The position numbers and the translations under genes were made by a program. From assembly GCF_000383675.1 (NCBI RefSeq), contig NZ_KB911823.1:415305-479304 (forward strand): a DNA stretch of 64,000 nucleotides, given 5' to 3'. A model generated the notes under the pieces. The model was not told the DNA's origin and did not search any database. It saw only the letters and a list, made by a program, of their open reading frames with translations. Source of the DNA: Terracoccus sp. 273MFTsu3.1 (lineage in GTDB: Bacteria > Actinomycetota > Actinomycetes > Actinomycetales > Dermatophilaceae). This document shows, in pieces, positions 8,979 to 17,579 of this stretch (its first letter is position 1; every line of letters begins with the position of its first letter).

Positions 8979-10274
8979 TCACGCCTCCAGGATCGCGACG
9001 ACGCCCTGCCCACCGGCAGCGCAGATGGAGATGAGACCTCGGCCTCCGCCGGCCTCCTTGAGCTGCTTCGCGAGCGAGGCCACGATGCGTCCGCCCGTCG
9101 CGGCGAAGGGGTGGCCCGCGGCGAGCGAGGAACCGTTGACGTTGAGCCTGCTGCGGTCGATCGAGCCCAGCGGCGCGTCGAGGCCGAGGCGCTCGCGGCA
9201 GAAGTCGGGGTCCTCCCAGGCCTTGAGCGTCGTGAGCACCGTCGCGGCGAACGCCTCGTGGATCTCGTAGAAGTCGAAGTCCTGCAGGGACAGGCCGTTG
9301 CGGGCGAGCAGGCGCGGGACGGCGTACGCCGGGGCCATGAGCAGGCCCTCGTCTCCGTGGACGTAGTCGACCGCCGCGGTCTCGGCGTCGACGAACCATG
9401 CGAGCGGCGTGAGCCGGTGCTCGGTCGCCCACTCCTCGCTCGCGAGCAGCACCGCCGAGGCGCCGTCGGTCAGGGGCGTCGAGTTGCCGGCGGTCATGGT
9501 TGCGCCCTCACCCTTGCCGAAGACGGGCTTGAGCGTCGACAGCTTCTCGACCGTGGAGTCGGCGCGGAGGTTCGTGTCGCGCGAGACGCCGAGGTAGGGC
9601 GTGACGAGGTCGTCGAAGAAGCCCCGCTCGTAGGCGGCGGCGAGGTGCTGGTGGCTGGCGGCGGCGAGCTCGTCCTGGGCTTCACGGGTGATGCCCCACT
9701 GCGCGGCGGTCAGGGCCATGTGCTCACCCATCGAGAGCCCCGTCCGAGGCTCGACGTTCTCGGGGACGGCCGGCACGAGGTGACCCGGGCGCAGGCCCGT
9801 GAGCGCCTTCGCGCGCTCTCCGGCGGACCGCGCCCGGTTGACGGCGAGGAGCGTCTGGCGCAGGCCCTCGCTCACGGCGATCGGTGCGTCGCTCGCGCTG
9901 TCGACACCCCCGGCGATGCCGGCGTCGACCTGGCCGAGTGCGATCTTGTTGGCGACGAGGACGGCCGCCTCGAGCCCGGTGCCGCAGGCCTGCTGGACGT
10001 CGTAGGCCGGGGTCGCGGGGTCGAGGCGGGTGCCGAGCACGGTCTCACGGGTGAGGTTGAAGTCGCGGCTGTGCTTGAGGACCGCCCCGGCCACGACCTC
10101 GCCGAGCCGCTCCCCCGCGAGGCCGAAGCGGGCCACGAGTCCGTCGACGGTCGCGGTCAGCATGTCCTGGTTGGACGCCTTGGCGTAGGGGCCGTTGGAC
10201 CGGGCGAAGGGGATGCGGTTGCCCCCGAGGACCGCGACTCGACGCAGCGCGCGTGGGGTGGACTGGGAAGCCAT
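8979..10274 (-). CDS. fadA: Thiolase, acetyl-CoA C-acetyltransferase (FadA2-like)
   Basis: Thiolase of 431 aa that cleaves 3-oxoacyl-CoA to acetyl-CoA or runs in reverse. The acyl-accepting nucleophile is Cys97 in QQACGTGLEA. The catalytic His lies in GHPFAATGGR and the second Cys in the C-terminal ISICAAGGQG. ATG start with AGGAGAG 5 nt upstream. First gene of the thiolase/FabG/MaoC operon, divergent from a TetR regulator across 98 bp; that regulator is the obvious candidate to control it. Short spacings to fabG make co-translation likely. Confidence 0.94.
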   Translation of the reverse strand: MASQSTPRALRRVAVLGGNRIPFARSNGPYAKASNQDMLTATVDGLVARFGLAGERLGEVVAGAVLKHSRDFNLTRETVLGTRLDPATPAYDVQQACGTGLEAAVLVANKIALGQVDAGIAGGVDSASDAPIAVSEGLRQTLLAVNRARSAGERAKALTGLRPGHLVPAVPENVEPRTGLSMGEHMALTAAQWGITREAQDELAAASHQHLAAAYERGFFDDLVTPYLGVSRDTNLRADSTVEKLSTLKPVFGKGEGATMTAGNSTPLTDGASAVLLASEEWATEHRLTPLAWFVDAETAAVDYVHGDEGLLMAPAYAVPRLLARNGLSLQDFDFYEIHEAFAATVLTTLKAWEDPDFCRERLGLDAPLGSIDRSRLNVNGSSLAAGHPFAATGGRIVASLAKQLKEAGGGRGLISICAAGGQGVVAILEA

Positions 10275-10345
10275 GGGTCTCTCCTGCTGTCGGATGTCTG
10301 ACCTGCCGTTCTCGACCAAGATAACCGAAACCGGCAGTAGTCGAT

Positions 10346-10360
10346 ACAGCCAGTACCTGT
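10346..10360. promoter_or_regulatory. Imperfect palindrome between thiolase operon and tetR
   Basis: ACAG...CTGT ends with an AGTAC core (15 bp) lie in the 98-bp divergent region, 12 bp before the tetR start. Position and symmetry fit a TetR-family operator that could control both directions. The symmetry is weak and unproven. Confidence 0.35.
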
Positions 10361-10372
10361 TACTTTCGTGAG

Positions 10373-11092
10373 ATGGACAACGACGTGGATCGTCCGGGAC
10401 AGGCTCCCGCCGCCCCTCGGGACGGGCGGGACTCGCGCTGGGAGCGCCATCGGGAGGAGCGCCGCGCCGCGCTCGTCGACGCGACGATCCGCGCGATCCG
10501 CACCCACGGGGCCGGCGTCGGGATGGACGACATCGCGGCCGAGGCCGGCACGTCCAAGACCGTCATCTACCGCCACTTCGACGACAAGGCCGGGCTCTAC
10601 CGTGCCGTGGCCGCCCGCATCGACGGACGCGTCGTCGGCAACGTCGGGGCCGCCCTCGGCCGGTCGAGCACGTCGGCGGCGGACACCCGCGAGCTCGTCG
10701 CGTCCACCGTCGAGGCCTACCTCGCCCTCGTCGAGTCCGACACCGAGGTCTACCGCTTCGTCGTCAACCGGCCGCTCGTCGACCTCCCGCTCGCCGACGA
10801 CCCTGTCGGAGGCACGGTCGACCAGGTGACCGACCAGCTGACGGGCCTGCTCCTCGAGGCACTGCGGTCGCCGGCGACCGACCCGTCACGGGCCCGCACG
10901 TGGGCCATCGCGCTCGTCGGCTCCGTGCGTGCGGTCGCCGACGACTGGCTCGCCACCCCCGAGGCCGACCGCGCCCCGCGCGCCGCCGTCGTCGACTCAC
11001 TGACCGACCTCGCCTGGCACGGGCTCGCGCCCGTCCTCACGGCCCACTCCCCCACGCACACGACCACCTCCCCGACCCCCGCGACCTCCTGA
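10373..11092 (+). CDS. TetR family transcriptional regulator
   Basis: 239-aa one-component regulator. N-terminal TetR helix-turn-helix at about residues 44-76 (GMDDIAAEAGTSKTVIYRHF followed by DDKAGLYRAV), then a helical ligand domain with no recognisable signature and a Thr/Ser/Pro-rich tail. It sits between the divergent thiolase operon and the acyl-CoA oxidase gene, whose start follows 23 bp later in the same direction. By analogy with fatty-acid TetR regulators it probably senses an acyl-CoA and represses these flanking genes; that is inference. Only a weak GTGAG precedes the ATG. Confidence 0.9.
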   Translation: MDNDVDRPGQAPAAPRDGRDSRWERHREERRAALVDATIRAIRTHGAGVGMDDIAAEAGTSKTVIYRHFDDKAGLYRAVAARIDGRVVGNVGAALGRSSTSAADTRELVASTVEAYLALVESDTEVYRFVVNRPLVDLPLADDPVGGTVDQVTDQLTGLLLEALRSPATDPSRARTWAIALVGSVRAVADDWLATPEADRAPRAAVVDSLTDLAWHGLAPVLTAHSPTHTTTSPTPATS

Positions 11093-11115
11093 GGTCCAGA
11101 CCGGAAGGCACCGAG

Positions 11116-13164
11116 ATGTCCACGGCCACAGACTCCCCCACAGACTCCCCCACGGACTCCCCCACCGGCTCGCGCGGCAGCTCGGTCGGCTCGCCTGCAG
11201 CCAGCCGCTCCCCGGCACCCGAGCACCTCGACCCGGGCCCCGGGCCCGAGACCCCGTCCCGACCCGCGCTGACCGCGGCCCTCCGCGACCACCTCGACGG
11301 CCCGTTCGGCGAGGTCCGTGACCACTGCCGAGCGCTCGACGCCGCGACGTTCGGACCACCGTCGGCGCCGCTGCCGATGGAGGAGCACCGCTCCCGGGTC
11401 ACCGCCCAGCTCGCTGCCCTGGCCGCGGAGCCGTACGCCGCTCGCGGGTTCCCCGAGCACCAGGGCGGCACCGCCCGCTACGGCGAGGCCGTCGCCGCCT
11501 TCGAGATGCTCGGTCACACCGACCTCTCGCTCTTCGTCAAGGCCGGCGTCCAGTGGGGCCTCTTCGGCGGCGCGGTCTCGCTCCTCGGCACGAGTCGCCA
11601 CGACCACCTCCTGCCGCGCATCACGTCCGGCGAGCTGCAGGGCTGCTTCGCGATGACCGAGACGGGCCACGGCAGCGACGTGCAGAGCCTGCTGACCACG
11701 GCGACCTTCGACCCGGGGACCGACGAGATCGTCATCCACTCCCCCGAGCCCGCGGCACGCAAGGACTACATCGGCAACGCGGCCCGCGACGGGCGCATCG
11801 CGGCGGTCTTCGCACAGCTCGTCGTGGGCGGCGAGTCCCGTGGCGTGCACTGCGTGCTCGTCCCGATCCGCGACGAGTCCGGCACTCCCGCAAGGGGTGT
11901 GACCATCGAGGACTGCGGTCCCAAGCTCGGTCTCGCCGGCGTCGACAACGGACGGCTGCTCTTCGACCACGTCCGGGTGCCGCGCACCAACCTGCTCGGC
12001 CGCTACGGCGACATCGGTGACGACGGCACCTACACCAGCCCCATCGACAACCCCGGCCGCCGCTTCTTCACGATGCTCGGCACGCTCGTCCGCGGTCGCA
12101 TCTCGGTGGCCGGTGGAGCGGGCGCCGCGGCCCGTTCGGCCCTGGCCGTGACCACGACGTATGCCGCCGGGCGCCGCCAGTTCGCCGCCCCCGGCACCGA
12201 GGTGGAGACGACCGTCCTCGACTACCGCACCTACCAGCGGCGCCTGCTGCCGAGGATCGCGACGGCATACGCCCTCCAGCTCGCGCAGCACGAGCTCGTC
12301 TCCGCGATGGACGACGTGCTCGCCGGGCGCACGACGTCCGAGGAGGACCAGCGCCGGCTCGAGACCCGGGCGGCTGGCATCAAGGTGCTGACGACCCGGC
12401 ACGCGACCGACACCATCCAGGAGTGCCGCGAGCTGTGCGGCGGGGCCGGCTACCTCTGGGCCAACCGTCTCGCCGCGCTCAAGGCCGACACCGACATCTT
12501 CACGACCTTCGAGGGCGACAACACCGTGCTGCTCCAGCTCGTCGCCAAGTCGCTCCTCGCCGAGTACCAGGCGACCTTCGGCGACCTCGACACCGCCGGG
12601 ATCGTGCGCTTCGGCGCGCGGCTGGTCGGCGGCACCGTCATCGAGCGGTCGTCCGCGCGGGGCATCATCCAGCGACTCGTCGACGCCGCGCCGGGCCGCG
12701 AGGAGGACGTCACCTTCGGCATCCGCGGCACCCAGCTGCGTCTGTTGCGCGAGCGAGAGGAGCACCTCATCGAGGGCCTGGCCCGACGGCTCCGGCGGGC
12801 CACCGCCCCGGGCGCCGACGCGTTCGCGATCTTCAACGCGACGCAGGACCACCTCGTCGACGCGGCGACGGCACACGTCGAGCGCACGGTCGCCGAGACG
12901 TTCGCTGCCTCGGTCGAGTCCTGCACCGACGACGAGGCGCGCGCCGTGCTCGCCCGGGTCTGCGACCTCTACGCCCTGTCGACGATCGAGCGCCACAAGG
13001 CGTGGTACCTCGAGCACGACCGGCTGAGTCCTGCGCGCGCCAAGGCGCTCACCGCCCTCGTCAACGAGGTCTGCGCGGAGCTGCGCCCGCACGCCACGAC
13101 GCTCGTCGACGCCTTCGGCATCCCCGAGGGCCTGCTGACGACGGAGATGTCGGGGACAACCTGA
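11116..13164 (+). CDS. Acyl-CoA oxidase family flavoprotein
   Basis: 682-aa FAD enzyme that oxidises acyl-CoA to 2-enoyl-CoA. Length and domain order (acyl-CoA dehydrogenase N, middle and C domains plus an extra C-terminal helical domain) fit acyl-CoA oxidases rather than the usual 380-600-aa dehydrogenases. The conserved block FTTFEGDNTVLLQL has the probable catalytic base Glu466; GRISVAGGAGAA and CFAMTETGHGSDVQ are typical flavin/substrate segments. The ATG has GGAAGG 7-8 nt upstream. The first 50 residues are a Ser/Thr/Pro-rich leader with a TDSP tandem repeat. In mycobacteria the matching locus carries fadE5; here an oxidase-type enzyme fills that place. Probably co-transcribed with tetR. 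Confidence 0.9.
   Translation: MSTATDSPTDSPTDSPTGSRGSSVGSPAASRSPAPEHLDPGPGPETPSRPALTAALRDHLDGPFGEVRDHCRALDAATFGPPSAPLPMEEHRSRVTAQLAALAAEPYAARGFPEHQGGTARYGEAVAAFEMLGHTDLSLFVKAGVQWGLFGGAVSLLGTSRHDHLLPRITSGELQGCFAMTETGHGSDVQSLLTTATFDPGTDEIVIHSPEPAARKDYIGNAARDGRIAAVFAQLVVGGESRGVHCVLVPIRDESGTPARGVTIEDCGPKLGLAGVDNGRLLFDHVRVPRTNLLGRYGDIGDDGTYTSPIDNPGRRFFTMLGTLVRGRISVAGGAGAAARSALAVTTTYAAGRRQFAAPGTEVETTVLDYRTYQRRLLPRIATAYALQLAQHELVSAMDDVLAGRTTSEEDQRRLETRAAGIKVLTTRHATDTIQECRELCGGAGYLWANRLAALKADTDIFTTFEGDNTVLLQLVAKSLLAEYQATFGDLDTAGIVRFGARLVGGTVIERSSARGIIQRLVDAAPGREEDVTFGIRGTQLRLLREREEHLIEGLARRLRRATAPGADAFAIFNATQDHLVDAATAHVERTVAETFAASVESCTDDEARAVLARVCDLYALSTIERHKAWYLEHDRLSPARAKALTALVNEVCAELRPHATTLVDAFGIPEGLLTTEMSGTT
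11128..11163 (+). repeat. 12-bp tandem repeat in the 5' end of the acyl-CoA oxidase gene
   Basis: Three adjacent copies of acagactccccc (the third with one change) followed by a decayed fourth encode TDSP repeats. An in-frame slippage-prone repeat; its length may vary between strains without breaking the gene. Confidence 0.75.
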
Positions 13165-13269
13165 TCCGGCGTGCGGTCGCGCGGCTCGTGTCGCGCGAGC
13201 TCACACGGGGGCGCGCGGGACGCCGCACGGCCACCGAGGTCGCATGCCGTCCCGCGCCTGAGTCGTGCG

Positions 13270-13791
13270 TCAGTCCTTCGCGCGCTGGTAGCGGCCGCGA
13301 CGGTGGACGAGCGGGACGTCCTCGACCCCGACCTCGGCGTGCTCGATCGTCGCCTCGACGAGCACCGACCACCCGACGTCGCGGCGACTCGCCGGGTCGA
13401 GGCGCACGCCCATCCACGTCGTGGCATGGCGTGGCCGTGGACCCCAGTCGGTCTGCTCCCACTCGATGAGCCGGAAGGCCCCGCCGGGCGCGGGCATGAC
13501 GCCGGCGAAGACGTCCGCCAGGCGCTCGTCACGCGCGCCGAGCAGCGTGACGACGGCGGTGCCGGTCTCCTCGAGCGCGTCGAGCACGTCGGAGTCGGGA
13601 TGCAGGAGCCCGATGACCCTGCCGGGCTCCCCGGTGGCCACGAGGTAGGACGAGACCGTCAGGCCGACCCGCTCGATGCCTTCGCCGGCCGTCCAGAGCG
13701 ACACCGTCCCACCGATGCGTCCGCGCAGTCGCCGGACCGGGTCGCGGTCCTCGTCGGGAGTGTCGAACGGGTGCTCCGTGTGGATCGTCAT
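13270..13791 (-). CDS. Flavin reductase-like / FMN-binding split-barrel protein
   Basis: 173-aa protein resembling the flavin-reductase-like family, which reduces or binds FMN and often serves two-component monooxygenases. Visible features are the opening GRIGGTVSLWTAG, the strand GLTVSSYLVATGEPGRVIGLL (flavin phosphate contact region) and a late GWSVLVEATIEHAEVG. There is no partner oxygenase beside it. It is convergent with the acyl-CoA oxidase gene (105 bp apart) and 49 bp from the MOSC-like gene upstream on the same strand. The family call is good, the electron acceptor unknown. Confidence 0.75.
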   Translation of the reverse strand: MTIHTEHPFDTPDEDRDPVRRLRGRIGGTVSLWTAGEGIERVGLTVSSYLVATGEPGRVIGLLHPDSDVLDALEETGTAVVTLLGARDERLADVFAGVMPAPGGAFRLIEWEQTDWGPRPRHATTWMGVRLDPASRRDVGWSVLVEATIEHAEVGVEDVPLVHRRGRYQRAKD

Positions 13792-13840
13792 GCCGTGTCC
13801 CCACCCGGAGGCGGTCCGGACCGGCCACCGGGGCGGACGC

Positions 13841-14206
13841 TCATTCGGCCTCGGCCTCGGCGACGAGCAGCGCGTCGTCGACCGACACCTCGCCCGGCTC
13901 GACGACGCGGGCGTAGACGCCGGCGCACTGCGAGGGCGTCTGGGTCACCTCGAGCGTGCACTCACCGACCCGGACGATGCGGCCCACGAGCTTCTCGAGC
14001 ACGGACGACTCCATGTCGAGGACGATGTTGGCCTTGGGGTGGGTCGCGACGTAGTCGTCGGCGGAGACGAGGTGCACGGCGTGCTTCTTCGAGCGGTTGC
14101 CCTCGGGACCGGTCTCGGTCACCTGGACGGAGGCGAGCTCCTGTCCGGGAGCGTCGGAGTCGGGATAGATGAACAGGCTCGAGACCGTGGCGATCATGGT
14201 CGCCAC
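13841..14206 (-). CDS. Short MOSC-like protein
   Basis: 121-aa protein that begins like the N-terminal beta-barrel of MOSC (molybdenum cofactor sulfurase C-terminal) proteins and contains GRIVRVGECTLEVTQTPSQCAG, which resembles the MOSC core where a Cys accepts sulfur. It is only about half the length of stand-alone MOSC proteins (about 200 aa), so it is either a reduced family member or a remnant. The GTG at 14206 lies 1 nt after the SulP stop, pointing to coupled translation; an ATG at 14197 is the alternative. A link between an anion carrier (sulfate or molybdate) and a sulfur-cofactor domain is plausible but is inference. Confidence 0.6.
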   Translation of the reverse strand: MATMIATVSSLFIYPDSDAPGQELASVQVTETGPEGNRSKKHAVHLVSADDYVATHPKANIVLDMESSVLEKLVGRIVRVGECTLEVTQTPSQCAGVYARVVEPGEVSVDDALLVAEAEAE

Positions 14207-14207
14207 G

Positions 14208-15947
14208 CTAGTGCGTACAGGCCTGCACCGCCGCCGTCACCGTGCCGTGGAAGTGGTCGTCACCGATGGCCTCGACCAGCCCGACCGAGTCGAGGCGGTG
14301 CCGCAGCTCCTGCGCGGCTCGTGCCACGTGGAGCTCGATGTTGCGCTCGCGGAGCCCGTCGAGCACCTCGCGCAGCGCCACCTCGGCGCTGGCGTCGATG
14401 TCGCTGATGAACGAGCCGTCGAGCACCACGTGTCGCACGGGCTTGGGCGCACCGTCCACGGCAGCCCACAGGCGGCGCTTGAAGTAGTGGGCGTTGGCGA
14501 AGAACAGGCGGTCCTGGATCCGGTAGACGACGACACCCTCGGTGACCCCCGCGTCGGGCTGGTCCGCGACGTCCACGTACCGGTCGTCGCCGGCGGACCA
14601 CCCGAGCACGGCGTCCGCAGGTCGTGCGGCCCGTCGGATGATGTCGGCGACGGACAGCAGGACCGCCACGATGATCGCCTGGAGGACCCCGATCGTCACG
14701 ACGCACACGACGGTGACGGCGGCGATGACGACCTCGACGCGGCTGCTCCGGGCCAGCTCACGCCACTGCGCCGGGTCAATGAGCTTGGCCGCCGCGTACA
14801 CGATGACCGCACCGAGGACCGCCGAGGGGAGGTACTCGATCGGCGCGGTGAGGAAGAGCAGGATGACGGCGATCGTCCCCGCGGCTGCCAGCCCGCTGAC
14901 CTGGCTCGTGGCTCCCATGTCGTCGTTGACCGCGGTGCGGGACCCGCTGGTCCCGACGGGGATGCTCTGCGTGACGCCGGCCGAGATCTGGGCCACCCCG
15001 AAGGCCAGGAGCTCCTGGTTGGCGTCGACGACCTCGTGGTGGCGAGCAGCGAAGGAGCGCGCCGTGAGGATGGAGTCCGAGAAGGCCACGAGGAACACCG
15101 CGAGGGCCGCGACCACGAGCGTGCCGAGGTCGGCACGCGACACGTCCGGCAGCTCGAGCGACGGCAGTCCCCGCGGCACGGGGCCGGTGACCGACACTCC
15201 GTGGGCCGCGAGGTCGAGCGCCCAGGACGCGGCGATGCCCAGGACCACGACCGCGAGGGCCCCCGGCAGCCGCCTGCTGATCCGGCCGGCGACGACGAGC
15301 AGCGCCAACGAGAGGAGGCCGACGAGGACCGTGGCGCCGTTGGCGCTGCCGAGGTGACCGACGATGTCGACCGTCTCGGGAACGGTCCCCTCCGCGTCGC
15401 TCGAGATGCCGAGGAGCTTGCCGAGCTGGCCGAGGATCAGCACCGCGGCGACGCCGGTGATGTAGCCGACGAGGACCGCCTGCGAGAAGTAGTCGGCGAT
15501 CCAGCCGAGCCGGGCCAGCCTGGCCGCCAGGAAGACGACCCCCACCATGACCGCGAGCAGCGCCGCCAGCGCGGCGTACTGTGCGCTGCCGCTGGCGGCC
15601 AGCGGGCCGACCACGGTCGCGATCAGCAGCGACACCGTGCCCTCCGGGCCGACCACGACCCTGGGCGCCGACCCGAGCACCGCGTAGGCGAGCACCGGGA
15701 CGAGCAGGGCGTAGAGGCCGGCGCTGACCGGGACGCCGGCCAGCTCGGCGTACGCCATCGCCGACGGCAGTGCCAACGCCGCGACCGTGACACCGGCCAC
15801 GACGTCGGTCCGCAGGCGAGGCCGTGAGTACGTCGCGAGCGACCGCGCGAACGGCACGTACCGCGTCGAGATCGGCGGTCGCGTCGACGACGCGAACGCC
15901 CCACGACCCCGGTAGGCCCGGTCGAACGGCTTCACCCGACCAGCCAA
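14208..15947 (-). CDS. SulP family inorganic anion transporter with STAS domain
   Basis: Inner-membrane secondary transporter of the SLC26/SulP family (sulfate, bicarbonate or similar anions). The 579-aa protein has about 10-14 hydrophobic segments between residues 45 and 440, including the family signature ALPSAMAYAELAGVPVSAGL near the start and AGVTQSIPVGTSGSRTAVND. A cytosolic STAS domain (about 455-575) ends it. The listed start is a TTG; a GTG four codons on (15935) is equally possible, since neither has a strong ribosome site. Coupled to the MOSC-like gene downstream. Substrate cannot be read from sequence. Confidence 0.93.
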   Translation of the reverse strand: MAGRVKPFDRAYRGRGAFASSTRPPISTRYVPFARSLATYSRPRLRTDVVAGVTVAALALPSAMAYAELAGVPVSAGLYALLVPVLAYAVLGSAPRVVVGPEGTVSLLIATVVGPLAASGSAQYAALAALLAVMVGVVFLAARLARLGWIADYFSQAVLVGYITGVAAVLILGQLGKLLGISSDAEGTVPETVDIVGHLGSANGATVLVGLLSLALLVVAGRISRRLPGALAVVVLGIAASWALDLAAHGVSVTGPVPRGLPSLELPDVSRADLGTLVVAALAVFLVAFSDSILTARSFAARHHEVVDANQELLAFGVAQISAGVTQSIPVGTSGSRTAVNDDMGATSQVSGLAAAGTIAVILLFLTAPIEYLPSAVLGAVIVYAAAKLIDPAQWRELARSSRVEVVIAAVTVVCVVTIGVLQAIIVAVLLSVADIIRRAARPADAVLGWSAGDDRYVDVADQPDAGVTEGVVVYRIQDRLFFANAHYFKRRLWAAVDGAPKPVRHVVLDGSFISDIDASAEVALREVLDGLRERNIELHVARAAQELRHRLDSVGLVEAIGDDHFHGTVTAAVQACTH

Positions 15948-16026
15948 GCGACCTGCACGACGACGCGCATCGCCCGATGGGGATCATTGCTCGTCCCCGG
16001 CTCTACTGCCGGTCGTCATTCATCGG

Positions 16027-16100
16027 TGGACGTGAAGGGACTCGAACCCCTGACCTCTCGCGTGTGAAGCGAGCGCTCTAACCAGCTGAGCTACACGTCC
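16027..16100 (-). tRNA. tRNA-Val (anticodon CAC)
   Basis: On the minus strand the 74-nt gene folds into a full cloverleaf: acceptor GGACGTG/CACGTCC, D-arm with AGCTCAGCTGGTTAGAGC, anticodon stem CTCGC/GCGAG around loop TTCACAC (anticodon CAC, reads GUG), T-loop TTCGAGT, discriminator A. CCA is not encoded. Confidence 0.97.
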
Positions 16101-16153
16101 GGGCACCCCTGTGCCGACGTGAGGTCCGGCGGGCGTCGGGGTGACGGAGCCAA

Positions 16154-16159
16154 ACAATA
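16154..16159 (-). promoter_or_regulatory. Possible -10 element for tRNA-Val
   Basis: TATTGT on the minus strand lies 54 nt before the tRNA 5' end, with TTACCG about 19 nt further upstream as a possible -35. It is a local A/T-rich spot in otherwise GC-rich sequence. Spacing is loose, so this is tentative. Confidence 0.3.
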
Positions 16160-16185
16160 GCCGGTGGTGGCGCGGTCGCGGTAAT

Positions 16186-16201
16186 CGCCCCTCGCGGGGC
16201 G
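16186..16201 (-). terminator. Hairpin directly after the PGPGW gene
   Basis: CGCCCC and GGGGCG form a 6-bp stem with a 4-nt loop, 4 nt beyond the stop of the minus-strand PGPGW gene. No T-run follows. A likely intrinsic terminator of the actinobacterial type. Confidence 0.4.
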
Positions 16202-16205
16202 CGTC

Positions 16206-16685
16206 TCAGTCGACGCCGGGCACCTGCGTCAGCAGCTGCTCGGCCCACTGGGGCACGAACGGCGGGATGCCCGCCCACGCGAGGTAGCCCCAGATGACGC
16301 CCCACACGATGAGCAGGGTGCCGAGGGCGACGAGGCCGCGCACCCAGATCGCCTGGTCCATGATCCAGTCGTTCCAGCGGCTGACGTGGCGCCTGGCGAA
16401 GTCGAGCCAGCGCTGGGCGAACTCGAACTCGCTCGCGAGGATGAGCAGGCCGAAGAAGACGACGAGCCACCCGGGGCCGGGTGCCGGGACCATGATGAGG
16501 CCACCGACGGTCACGATGCCGCCGACGAGGCCGACGGCCGTGCGCCAGACGAGGTGGGTGACGCGGTTGCGGCGCAGTCGCGCCCGCCAGGCCCAGCGGT
16601 CCTCCCCCGCGTCGAGCGTGACGTTGGGGTCGGAGTAGTCGACGGGAGGTCGGGTCTCGTCGCGGGTGCGGTCCTCGCCGGTCAT
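16206..16685 (-). CDS. PGPGW-motif transmembrane protein (TIGR02611-like)
   Basis: 159-aa membrane protein of unknown function. It has the family's PGPGW motif inside a hydrophobic segment (MVPAPGPGWLVVFFGLLILA), preceded by a first segment TAVGLVGGIVTVGGLI and followed by a third near residues 117-138. The loop FEFAQRWLDFARR is typical. ATG overlaps the stop of the aminotransferase gene by 4 nt, so it is co-translated with pabC, although nothing links it to folate synthesis chemically. Confidence 0.8.
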   Translation of the reverse strand: MTGEDRTRDETRPPVDYSDPNVTLDAGEDRWAWRARLRRNRVTHLVWRTAVGLVGGIVTVGGLIMVPAPGPGWLVVFFGLLILASEFEFAQRWLDFARRHVSRWNDWIMDQAIWVRGLVALGTLLIVWGVIWGYLAWAGIPPFVPQWAEQLLTQVPGVD

Positions 16686-17527
16686 GGGTCGCTGTCCCGC
16701 TCGGCGTTGGTCCGAAAGACCCGCTGCAGCTCGGTCGTGACGGGGCCGTCGGCGGGCAGCTCCCGGTCGTCGACGGCATGGACGGGCAGGACGTCCTTGG
16801 TCGAGCTCGTGATGAAGACCTCGTCGGCGGTGCGGAGCACGTCGAGAGGCAGCGTCTCCTCGCGGATGTCGAGGCCGGCGGCACGGCCCCACTCGATGGT
16901 GAGCTCGCGCGTGATGCCGAGCAGCAGCCCGGACTCGGCCGGCGGAGTCAGCACGACGCCGTCGACGACGACGAAGACGTTGCTCCCGGTGCACTCGCAC
17001 AGCTCGCCGCGGGTGTTGCCGAAGACGGCCTCGACGGCGCCCGCCTGCTTGGCGCGCGCGAGGGCGACGACGTTCTCGGCGTACGACGTCGTCTTGAGCC
17101 CGACGACGGCCGATCGTTCGTTGCGGGTCCACGGGACGACGGTGAGCTTCCCGCTCGGCGGAGGGGGTGTCTGTGGCGCCGCGACGACGATGTAGGTCAG
17201 CGCCGCGTCGTCGCGGTCGGACCCGAGAGGTCCGACGCCCCCGGTGACGCTGTAGCGCAGCCGCCCGAAGTCGATCGCGGTCCCGTCGAGGACCGCGGCC
17301 ACGCCCGCGTCGACGACGCCGAGGTCGACCGGAGGCAGACCGAGCCCGGCCGCCGAGCGCTCGAGACGACGGTGGTGGCGGGTCAGGGCGAACGGCGTGC
17401 CCGCGACGATCTTGGCGGTCTCGAAGACGCCGTCACCGACCGTGACCGAGTGGTCGAGGGCGGAGACGGAGGGGCCGTTCGGGTCGACGAGGTGGCCGTT
17501 GACCCAGACGCGCGTGGTCGTGCTCAT
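16682..17527 (-). CDS. pabC: Class IV PLP aminotransferase, probable aminodeoxychorismate lyase
   Basis: Fold-type IV PLP enzyme of 281 aa. The PLP Lys is in GLKTTSYAENV, and CECTGSNVFVVVDG and VFITSSTKDVLPVHAV are the expected cofactor-phosphate and C-terminal blocks. It lies 52 bp downstream of a PabB-type synthase gene on the same strand, so conversion of aminodeoxychorismate to 4-aminobenzoate plus pyruvate (folate pathway) is the best guess. Branched-chain or D-amino-acid transaminase activity cannot be excluded. ATG with AGGAAGG 4-5 nt upstream. Confidence 0.8.
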   Translation of the reverse strand: MSTTTRVWVNGHLVDPNGPSVSALDHSVTVGDGVFETAKIVAGTPFALTRHHRRLERSAAGLGLPPVDLGVVDAGVAAVLDGTAIDFGRLRYSVTGGVGPLGSDRDDAALTYIVVAAPQTPPPPSGKLTVVPWTRNERSAVVGLKTTSYAENVVALARAKQAGAVEAVFGNTRGELCECTGSNVFVVVDGVVLTPPAESGLLLGITRELTIEWGRAAGLDIREETLPLDVLRTADEVFITSSTKDVLPVHAVDDRELPADGPVTTELQRVFRTNAERDSDP

Positions 17528-17579
17528 GGTCCCTTCCTGATGGCTCGGCGACCGCCCGGAAGGCGCCCGACGGGAGCCC

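Noticed and set aside
10750..13092. 780-codon open frame opposite tetR and the acyl-CoA oxidase
   Set aside because: No recognisable motifs and biased composition; the plus-strand genes have clear domains.
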